From NCBI GenBank assembly GCA_003559215.1, contig PWMF01000202.1, forward strand, positions 1-38,836: a stretch of 38,836 nucleotides of DNA, in the 5' to 3' direction. A model generated the notes under the pieces. That model was not told where the DNA came from. It searched no databases and saw only the letters and a list, made by a program, of their open reading frames with translations. The DNA comes from Natrialbaceae archaeon (lineage in GTDB: Archaea > Halobacteriota > Halobacteria > Halobacteriales > Natrialbaceae). Of this stretch, positions 32,812 to 38,836 are shown one piece after another; position 1 is the first letter of the stretch, and every line of letters starts with the position of its first letter. Made by a program: the position numbers and the translations under genes.

Positions 32812-32964
32812 TGCCCGGGGAGGGCTCCGAACCCTCGATCTCCGCATGTCCCAGGTCCGAGGCTCGGCAGTCCTCTAGAGGGACACGGAGGCTTCCAAGG
32901 CGAAACCGCACCGAATCTCTGAACCCTATGAGTGCGGCGCTATGTCCAGCTAAGCCACCCGGGC
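32812..32964 (-). tRNA. Elongator tRNA-Met (CAU) with intron
   Basis: On the minus strand the acceptor stem GCCCGGG pairs with CCCGGGC plus discriminator A. The D arm is GCTTAGCTGGACATAGC. The anticodon stem CCGCA/TGCGG holds loop CT-CAT-A-A (anticodon at 32928-32930). The T arm is GAGGG-TTCGGAG-CCCTC. A canonical intron of about 79 nt (about 32848-32926) sits one base after the anticodon, as usual for archaeal elongator tRNA-Met. No CCA is encoded. The anticodon CAU with an intron argues for elongator Met rather than initiator; lysidine/agmatidine-type Ile-tRNA is less likely. The segment left of it is accessory, so its 3' end is a candidate integration site. Confidence 0.87.
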
Positions 32965-33065
32965 TCGTTTTCGAGTAGTGCGGTCTGTTTCTTTAACCTT
33001 CCCTTTCGCGTCCGCCGTGCAAGCAGAACCCACGCATTTATCACCGAATCTACCCAACGCCGGAT

Positions 33066-34040
33066 ATGACCGTTCCCGTCATCGTTCGATCCGCTCTCGG
33101 CGACGAGGAGGTCCGGACCCGGGTTTCGCTCGGCGGTGACGACGAGCTCTTCGTCGCGGACTCGAGCAGCATCGTCTACCGCGCGGAGGGGTTACTGACC
33201 GACGAGTCGATCGAGGAGCTCACGTACGACGCCGATCGGCTCACCGTCTCGGCGGGGCGCCGGAAGACGTCGCTCGCGCTCGAATATCACCTCTCTGGCA
33301 CCGCCGAGGTGACCGTTCCCGCGAGCAAGACCGACGACGTCCTCCGACCCGTGCTGGCGGGCGTGTTGCGAACTAACGGGGTCATCGATCCCGACGAGTC
33401 GCTCATCGAGGTCTACCGGTTCAGCGAGCTCACCCTCATCCTGACCGAGCGACGGCTGATCGAACACGTCGGCACGGCGGTCTGGGACGATGACTACGAG
33501 GCCTACCACTTCCGCGACGTGACGAACCTCGCGTTCGAGGACGGCGACGTCGCGACCCGCATCGTCCTCGAGGTCGACGGGCGGCCCCAGCGGATCAAGG
33601 CGCCCAACGACGCGGCCGACGACCTCCGGGAGCGGCTCAAGCGGGCGCTGGTCGACTACTACGAGCGCACGTCGGAAACCGATCCCGACGAGGAACCGGA
33701 CCCGCTCGAGGAGTCCCAGGAGCGTGGCGAGGAGCAGACCGGACGGGCCTCCCAGTCGAGGCGGGCCGTCCGTTCGGAGCCGACACGAGCCGACGGCCAG
33801 CGGGCCGCGGTCGAGTCGCGACCGCCGATGACCGGCACCGTCGACGGCGCGCCGGCCGACGCGACCCAGGACGTCGCGCGGGCGGCAGCTGCCGGCTCCG
33901 ACGGCGACGACGCGGCGAGTCAGGAGGTCCTCGAGCGGCTCGAGGCTCTCGAGGACGCCATCGAGCGCCAGAACGAACGACTCGAGGCCCAGCAGCAGAC
34001 GATCGAGCGACTCATCGGCGAACTCCGGCAAGGACGATAG
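33066..34040 (+). CDS. Haloarchaeal protein with PH-like N-domain and C-terminal coiled coil
   Basis: A 324-residue protein. Residues 1-200 form a beta-rich two-part domain ('ELFVADSSSIVYRAEGLLTDESIEELTYDADRLTVSAGRRKTSLAL', 'ELTLILTERRLIEHVGTAVWDDDYEAYHFRDVTNLAFEDGDVATRIVLEVDGRPQRIKAP') that looks like PH/bPH-type repeats. A disordered acidic linker follows, then a coiled coil from about 285 ('QEVLERLEALEDAIERQNERLEAQQQTIERLIGEL'). An AT-rich CATTTATC at 33035-33042 is a fair TATA for a near-leaderless start at 33066. The function is unknown, and I cannot name the family with certainty. Confidence 0.75.
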   Translation: MTVPVIVRSALGDEEVRTRVSLGGDDELFVADSSSIVYRAEGLLTDESIEELTYDADRLTVSAGRRKTSLALEYHLSGTAEVTVPASKTDDVLRPVLAGVLRTNGVIDPDESLIEVYRFSELTLILTERRLIEHVGTAVWDDDYEAYHFRDVTNLAFEDGDVATRIVLEVDGRPQRIKAPNDAADDLRERLKRALVDYYERTSETDPDEEPDPLEESQERGEEQTGRASQSRRAVRSEPTRADGQRAAVESRPPMTGTVDGAPADATQDVARAAAAGSDGDDAASQEVLERLEALEDAIERQNERLEAQQQTIERLIGELRQGR

Positions 34041-34044
34041 CCGG

Positions 34045-34428
34045 CTACTCCCGGCCAGTTACCTTTCGGATACAGGAGGAGCCGTACGGGCCGAGCTCGC
34101 CGCTGTCGAGGTCGATGAAGTAACCAGTCGAGAGCCCCGAGCCGCAGCGCCGACAGGAGAACTCGCCTTCTTTCGTGATCACGTCCCGATCAAACCGCAC
34201 GTACTGGCGGCTCTTCGGTCGGACGATCCCGTCCTCGCGCTCGATGATCCCGCGGAGTTCGGCCTGATCGAGGATCGTCCTGGCGACCGTCGGATCCGTA
34301 GTGACGGTCTCGATCCGGTCGACGACGTCCGGCAGGGGCAGCGACTCGTGCTCGAGTCGCTCGAGCAGCGCCAGCCCGAGTTCGACGCGGTCGTCGGTCG
34401 GGTCGACCGCGCGCTCGTCGCCGTTCAT
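34045..34428 (-). CDS. Helix-turn-helix/zinc-ribbon protein (possibly DUF5830)
   Basis: A 127-residue protein. The N-terminal helical part is 'VELGLALLERLEHESLPLPDVVDRIETVTTDPTVARTILDQAELRGIIEREDGIVRP', of winged-helix type. The C-terminal zinc-ribbon-like part is 'EFSCRRCGSGLSTGYFIDLDSGELGPYGSSCIRKVTG', with CRRC and a third Cys. ATG at 34428. It lies 4 bp from the convergent stop of 33066-34040. It may be a nucleic-acid-binding protein (inference). Confidence 0.75.
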   Translation of the reverse strand: MNGDERAVDPTDDRVELGLALLERLEHESLPLPDVVDRIETVTTDPTVARTILDQAELRGIIEREDGIVRPKSRQYVRFDRDVITKEGEFSCRRCGSGLSTGYFIDLDSGELGPYGSSCIRKVTGRE

Positions 34429-34633
34429 CGACGGAAACTGGTCCGCCGGAGCGAATAAACGTTGTGTTGAGGGACACCTCGACGCCGACGGCCGCGGCCG
34501 TCCGACGCGACTGTGGGTACGTTTCGCGGAAGACGCGTTCGCATCAGTGCGCGGAAGATACGTTGGCATCGGTGGTTTTGTCGCCTCGAGCGGACTCGAG
34601 GAAGGAGTGTATTACTACCGTGACTGTCGCGGA

Positions 34634-34786
34634 CTAGCGGAACGGATCGCTGCAGTCGATCACCACACCGTGTTGCGGACAGACGTACTTGCAGTGGCGC
34701 TTGAACATCGGCGCCTGACAGTGCGGGCAGGTGGGCGCGCCCGCAGCTCCGCTCGTCGGCTCCGGACTCCCGGTGTCGTCGCTCAT
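34634..34786 (-). CDS. Small zinc-finger protein
   Basis: A 50-residue protein 'MSDDTGSPEPTSGAAGAPTCPHCQ...' continuing 'APMFKRHCKYVCPQHGVVIDCSDPFR'. Cys and His at CPHC, HCKYVC, HG and DC give a complete zinc-binding set, as in the one-domain haloarchaeal micro zinc fingers. Its stop codon TAG overlaps one of the rare CTAG sites (34634). It lies 38 bp downstream of 34825-35142 on the same strand. Confidence 0.82.
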   Translation of the reverse strand: MSDDTGSPEPTSGAAGAPTCPHCQAPMFKRHCKYVCPQHGVVIDCSDPFR

Positions 34787-34824
34787 ACGGTTTCGTTCGC
34801 TCGACCCCCTCAAGTAGCTCCCGC

Positions 34825-35142
34825 TCACTCGGAGCAGGCGGCGATCCGGCGTACCCGCTGTGCCATCGCCGGTTTCGTGACTGCCCGGATCAGTGTCGTC
34901 GTCGGCCGATACGTGAGCTCTCCCTCGCTGGGTTTGGTCACGGTAAGCGACCACAGTCCGGGCGCGTGAAAGGTAAGCTGACAGCGTCCCGTCTCGTCCG
35001 TTCGGACGGCCTTGTGTCGACTGGAGACGGTGACGCCCTCGACCGGGTTCTGCAGTCGGTCCCGAACGCGGACCGTCACGGGTTCGCCGAGCAGTACCTC
35101 GTCGGTGTCGACCTCGATAACGAGCGATCGTGTCGTTCTCAT
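34825..35142 (-). CDS. Ig-like/carboxypeptidase-regulatory-like domain protein
   Basis: A 105-residue beta-sandwich-type protein: 'RSLVIEVDTDEVLLGEPVTVRVRDRLQNPVEGVTVSSRHKAVRTDETGRCQLTFHAPGLWSLTVTKP'. This is the bacterial Ig/CarboxypepD_reg pattern (structural rather than enzymatic), followed by a basic tail 'TLIRAVTKPAMAQRVRRIAAC'. There is no signal peptide. ATG at 35142 (a GTG at 35157 is in frame). It is perhaps a module lost from a larger surface protein, but it looks like a free-standing gene. Confidence 0.7.
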   Translation of the reverse strand: MRTTRSLVIEVDTDEVLLGEPVTVRVRDRLQNPVEGVTVSSRHKAVRTDETGRCQLTFHAPGLWSLTVTKPSEGELTYRPTTTLIRAVTKPAMAQRVRRIAACSE

Positions 35143-35258
35143 GCTGAACGTTCGCACGCCACGATGAAAATGGTATCACCTGAACATGATGGGGCGCAGG
35201 TTCGGTTCGCTCGAGCCGCCGAAAAGTCGAAACGGCAACCGCGCTCAGCTACCGACCG

Positions 35259-38200
35259 TCAGCACTCGCTCCAGCCACAGGATTCGCAGGTCTTGCAGCC
35301 TTCGGAGTAGTACAGCGACAGCGAGCCACACTCGGGACACTCGGGGGACTCGCCGGCGTCGATGAGATCCTGAACCGCGTCGTCGTCGCTCGCCGCGCTC
35401 GCGGCGGCGGCGCCGCCGTCGGTCTTGGGCCCGTCGACGTTATCCGCGTCCGCGTCGGCCGCGTCCTCTAAGGTCTGCTGGGTCGGGTACGGTTTGTCAA
35501 TCTCCTCCTCGAGGTACCGACGCATCGCGGTGCCGATAGCGTCGGGGATCGACTGGATCTGCTCGCCCTTATCCCAGGCGACCTTCGGGCTCCGGGTGCC
35601 ACAGAGTTCGTCGACGATCTCCTCGGGGTCGACGCCCGACCGCAGCGAGGTCGAGATGACCTTCGCCAGCGCCTCGGTAAAGGAGTTCGTGAACCCGCCC
35701 GAGTGGCCGATGTTCGCGAACAGTTCGAACGGCTGGCCGGTCTCAGGGTCCTCGTTGATCGTCACGTAGACCTTCCCGTAGCCGGTGTCGATGCGCTGGC
35801 TGACACCCTGCAGGGCGTCGGGTCGCTCGCGCTTCTCGGTGAAGTCGACTTGGACGGGTTCGCGGTCGTCCGCTTCATCGGCTAGCGAGTCGAACTCGTC
35901 CTCGAGGATCTCCTGGACGTCCTCGCTCTCGAGGAACGCCTCGAGGCCGCCGAAGATCTCGTCGATCTGTTCGACCAGCGCCTCGGCCGCCTCGGTCTCG
36001 TCGGCGAAGTCGGCGTTGTCCGCGCGCGTGGTCAGCACCTGCTTCGAGCGGGTACCGTCGCGGTAGTAGGTGACGCCCTTGCCGCCGTGCTCGTAGATGT
36101 ACTCGAAGACGTCCTTGGCGTCCTCGAGCGTGGAGTCGTTGGGTGCGTTAACCGTCTTCGAGATCGCGGAGTCGACTCCTTCCTGACAGGCGACCTGTAC
36201 GCCGGCGTGTGCTTTCGCCGAGAGATCGCCGGTCGTGACAAACAGTTCGCCGATCGCGTCGGGCACCGTCGAGAGGCCCTCGACGCCGTTGAACTGGTTG
36301 GTCGCCATCTGCTCTTGGGCTTCCTCCTTGACCGCGTCGACGTCGATGTCGTTGTCTTCCAGCACACGCAGGAAGTAGTCGTCGAACTCGACCAACATCT
36401 CGTCGCCCTGGACGTCGTCGGAGACGTTCTTGTAGTAGGCGACGTTGTAGATCGGCTCACAGCCGCCGGTGGTGTTGCCGACCATCGAGGTCGTTCCCGT
36501 CGGCGCGATGGTCGTCGTGTTGTGGTTCCGGATCGGGAATCCGTCGGCCCAGTCGTCGGCGTCCTCGCCCGTCTGGTGCTCGAACCATTCGCGGTACTCG
36601 GTCGGGTTCGCGTACTTCGACTTGTCCCACTCGTCGAAGCTCCCCCGCTGCTCGGCGAGTTCGTGGGAGGTCCACTTCGAGGTGTGGTTGATGTGGGTCA
36701 TCAGCTGGCGGGCGACCTCGTTGGAGGTCTCGCTGCCGTACTCCATGCCCAGCTGGATGTACAGCTGCGCCAGGCCCATGATACCCAGCCCGATCTTGCG
36801 CATCTCCCGGACCTTCTGCTCGATCTTCTCGACCGGGAAGTCGCTCATCGTGACGACGTTCTCCAAAAAGCGCGTGCCCATCTCGATGCGCCGGTCGAAC
36901 TCCTCGAAGTCGACGGCTTCCTCGAGGAAGGCATCGACGGCCGCCTCGAGGTCGTCGTACTCGTCGCCGTGCTCGTCGTACCAGACGCGCCAGTCGGGGG
37001 CCTCGAGATCGGCGAGCGTCGAGAGATTGATGTGGCCGAGGTTACAGGCCTCGTACTCCTCTAGGGGCTGCTCGCCACAGGGATTCGTCGCGAGGATTCG
37101 GTGGTCGGGGTGTTTCTCGACGTCGAAGGAGTGTTCCTTGTTGACTCGCTCGAGGTAGATGACGCCTGGTTCGCCGTTCTCGTGGGCGCCCTCGACGATG
37201 TCGTCCCAGAGCTCTTCTGCGGGAATCGACAGCTCCTCGCCGACCTCGACGTACTCGCCGAGGCCGAACATCTCGTACAGTTCCTTCGTCTCCGCGGTCG
37301 CGATATGCGGTTCGTCCGTCCGGGGGTTCGTGAACGTGAACTCCTCGCCCTCTTGCAGGGCCTCCATGAAGTCGTCGGTGACGCCGACGGAGATGTTGAA
37401 GTTCGAGAGGTGGCCCTCGACAGCGTTCCGAAGGTGTTTCGGAACGCGGCCTTCGTCGTCGATGAGTTCGCGGGCCTCCTCGAGAGCCGCCTGGAAGGAG
37501 GTGTGGGTGTAGTCGTCGGGGTCGTTCAGCCGGAGCGTCTCGGCCAGCGAGACGTCCTTGTTCTTGGCGTGGATGAACTGGATGACGTCGGGGTGGGAGA
37601 CGCGCATGACGCCCATCTGGGCGCCCCGTCGGGCGCCGCCCTGGGCGATCGTCTCGCACATCTGGTCGTAGGTCCGCATGAACGTGATCGGGCCGCTGGC
37701 GATGCCGCCGGTGCTCCCGACCGCGTCGCCGTAGGGCCGGAGCCGCCAGAAGGCGTAGCCCATGCCGCCGCCGCTCTGGAAGACCTGGGCGGCCTCCTTG
37801 GCGGTCTGGTGGATGTCGTCGATGTCGTCCTCGGGGGAGTCGACGAAACACGCCGAGAGCTGCTGGAGCTCGTCGCCCGCGTTCATCAGGGTCGGCGAGT
37901 TCGGCATGAAGTCGAGGTTCGCCATCATTCCCTGGAACTCCTCGGCGACGTCCTCGACGTGTGTCCGTACTTCGTCGGGGAGTTCGGGGACGACGGTGTC
38001 GTAGGCGAACTTGTTGACGTTGTAGATAGAGAGCGCGGCCTCGCTGTCGTCGTTCGCCGTGGTGCCCGCCCCGAAGACCTCGGCGGCGAGTTCGTCCCGT
38101 CGCGGGTGGTCGGGCTTGAGCTGGTCGGGCGTGACCGTGATCTCGAGGTTGCGCTTCTCGGCCTCGAAGACAGCCTCGGCCAGCGCGATGTTCTTGCCGA

Positions 38201-38378
38201 CGCGGTCGAACAGGTCCTCCTGGCTCTCGACGAGCTCGCCGTCGGCGTCCTTGCGGAGGTATCGGGCTGGGAGAATGTTGTGATAGGCGTTGTCGGTCAG
38301 GCGCTGCTCGAGGGTCTCCCCCTCGGTGCGCTTGATCGGGAGGGTAAGCTCCTCCGCGGAGAGGTCGGATTCGCTCAT
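35259..38378 (-). CDS. nrdJ: Adenosylcobalamin-dependent ribonucleoside-diphosphate reductase (class II)
   Basis: A 1039-residue enzyme that makes deoxyribonucleotides using coenzyme B12, oxygen-independent. Key residues are Cys177 in 'LSACFVDSPEDD', Cys434 in 'NPCGEQPLEEYEACNLGHINLS' (with Cys445 close by) and the 'GGGMGYAFWRLRP' substrate loop. A B12-dependent C-terminal part is 'GYGKVYVTINEDPETGQPFELFANIG', and the tail is a Cys-rich redox/zinc motif 'CPECGSLSLYYSEGCKTCESCGWSEC'. There is no intein. The length is normal for haloarchaea. The ATG at 38378 is preceded by a long, AT-rich leader region. No cobalamin riboswitch-like structure is visible. Confidence 0.96.
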   Translation of the reverse strand: MSESDLSAEELTLPIKRTEGETLEQRLTDNAYHNILPARYLRKDADGELVESQEDLFDRVGKNIALAEAVFEAEKRNLEITVTPDQLKPDHPRRDELAAEVFGAGTTANDDSEAALSIYNVNKFAYDTVVPELPDEVRTHVEDVAEEFQGMMANLDFMPNSPTLMNAGDELQQLSACFVDSPEDDIDDIHQTAKEAAQVFQSGGGMGYAFWRLRPYGDAVGSTGGIASGPITFMRTYDQMCETIAQGGARRGAQMGVMRVSHPDVIQFIHAKNKDVSLAETLRLNDPDDYTHTSFQAALEEARELIDDEGRVPKHLRNAVEGHLSNFNISVGVTDDFMEALQEGEEFTFTNPRTDEPHIATAETKELYEMFGLGEYVEVGEELSIPAEELWDDIVEGAHENGEPGVIYLERVNKEHSFDVEKHPDHRILATNPCGEQPLEEYEACNLGHINLSTLADLEAPDWRVWYDEHGDEYDDLEAAVDAFLEEAVDFEEFDRRIEMGTRFLENVVTMSDFPVEKIEQKVREMRKIGLGIMGLAQLYIQLGMEYGSETSNEVARQLMTHINHTSKWTSHELAEQRGSFDEWDKSKYANPTEYREWFEHQTGEDADDWADGFPIRNHNTTTIAPTGTTSMVGNTTGGCEPIYNVAYYKNVSDDVQGDEMLVEFDDYFLRVLEDNDIDVDAVKEEAQEQMATNQFNGVEGLSTVPDAIGELFVTTGDLSAKAHAGVQVACQEGVDSAISKTVNAPNDSTLEDAKDVFEYIYEHGGKGVTYYRDGTRSKQVLTTRADNADFADETEAAEALVEQIDEIFGGLEAFLESEDVQEILEDEFDSLADEADDREPVQVDFTEKRERPDALQGVSQRIDTGYGKVYVTINEDPETGQPFELFANIGHSGGFTNSFTEALAKVISTSLRSGVDPEEIVDELCGTRSPKVAWDKGEQIQSIPDAIGTAMRRYLEEEIDKPYPTQQTLEDAADADADNVDGPKTDGGAAAASAASDDDAVQDLIDAGESPECPECGSLSLYYSEGCKTCESCGWSEC

Positions 38379-38777
38379 GCGCGGGTCACCTCGAGGGTAG
38401 CCCGCCGACGCGTGCGGATTCCGTCGCGGGTCCGGGTCCTGGCGTGGGTCATTTGTAGCGAAGAATCGGTATTCATCGGCGCCTCATAATTGTAGTGGTA
38501 TTCTTCCATTCTTATTGTAATAGTACAACCGTGGTTGCGTAGCTGGTCCTGTACTCAATCAGGGGGTTGTGGTGCGAGGGTGAAACGGCTCTCTTCGCGC
38601 TTACCAGAGGGTAGTACGGCAACGGCCTTAATGATTTTCAGAGCAGACTGAAAGTAAACTTGCAGACGATGAGGTTGCTCATCCACGGGTCGAATTGTAC
38701 GCAATGGAAACTGTTATTCTACCGTGTCTTTCAGAATATCCAGAAAGACTACATAGTTGCCGTGCGGGATGGAACGT
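38379..38777. other. Intergenic region before nrdJ and the last gene, with several dyads
   Basis: There is no gene. It holds promoter-type AT-rich tracts (about 38485-38525). Inverted repeats are CAACC-GT-GGTTG (38526-38537), TTTCAG-AGCAGA-CTGAAA (38636-38653) and GTCTTTC-N10-GAAAGAC (38726-38749). The last is 28 bp upstream of the ATG at 38778 and is a candidate operator for that gene. Confidence 0.45.
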
Positions 38778-38836
38778 ATGCTCGATCCACTGACGTCCAG
38801 TACGGGCGTGCTGCTCGCTCTGGCCGCCCTCGTCCT
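38778..38836 (+). CDS. Start of a hydrophobic (membrane) protein, cut by window end
   Basis: The ATG at 38778 opens 'MLDPLTSSTGVLLALAALVL', a first hydrophobic helix, before the window ends. A GGGATGGAACG precedes it. The short length gives no family. It is probably a transporter or other integral membrane protein. Confidence 0.5.
   Translation, partial: MLDPLTSSTGVLLALAALV

Noticed and set aside
35259-38378. Intein inside the class II ribonucleotide reductase
   Set aside because: The length is normal and the catalytic segments are contiguous. I see no intein N-terminal Cys block or C-terminal HN motif between them.
38485-38777. Cobalamin riboswitch ahead of nrdJ
   Set aside because: I see no B12-box-like core or its stems in the leader region on the minus strand, and archaeal examples would be unexpected.

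Overview
The window reads as part of a haloarchaeal chromosome (class Halobacteria). Coding is very GC-rich and the proteins are strongly acidic. Several families are typical of this group: bacterio-opsin-activator type HTH regulators, HalOD1 and amphi-Trp domains, RadB, S17e, an orphan SPPY-type DNA methylase, a B12-dependent ribonucleotide reductase and an intron-bearing tRNA-Met. I would not go below class level from sequence alone.

Layout. Positions 1-98 are the 3' end of a 5S rRNA, followed by a 12-bp terminator-like hairpin. Positions 0.2-25.7 kb are mostly housekeeping: a winged-helix protein; a geranylgeranyl-reductase-like flavoprotein; a D-2-hydroxyacid dehydrogenase; two UspA proteins; aspartate-semialdehyde dehydrogenase; S17e; a DUF447/CitG-like pair with a 4-nt overlap; a Tat-exported PQQ-type beta-propeller (frameshifted); a RuvC/RNase H-like protein divergent from radB; a four-CBS protein with a C-terminal domain resembling ribosome hibernation factors; a single-domain lycopene cyclase-like protein; a CAP-domain protein; a YihY/BrkB membrane protein; an AEC transporter; a Usp-like/membrane-protein pair; the orphan methylase; gamma-glutamyltransferase; and a 1043-residue multi-PAS/GAF regulator.

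From about 25.7 to 32.8 kb the texture changes. Genes are short, intergenic AT content rises, there are decayed genes, and CTAG tetranucleotides become far more frequent (8 in about 7 kb against 2 in the preceding 25.7 kb, by eye). This accessory segment ends next to an intron-containing tRNA-Met(CAU). At its heart are two divergent paralogous HTH-10 regulators, a DUF7344-like winged-helix protein and a HalOD1 protein with a coupled small partner. Both HTH-10 genes, the winged-helix gene and a very small gene carry versions of one dyad, CCATGGT-AC-ACCATGG, 36-44 bp upstream of their start codons. That suggests a small, previously unlinked regulon, and it is the most interesting thing in the window.

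From 33 kb to the end core genes resume: a coiled-coil protein, two zinc-ribbon proteins, an Ig-like protein, the 1039-residue class II ribonucleotide reductase, and the first codons of a hydrophobic protein cut by the window edge.

At least four loci show frame breaks (8.3-9.5 kb, 11.3-11.6 kb, 26.7-27.1 kb, 30.8-31.5 kb). The first two lie in otherwise healthy core sequence and could be sequencing errors. The last two lie in the accessory segment and look like true decay.
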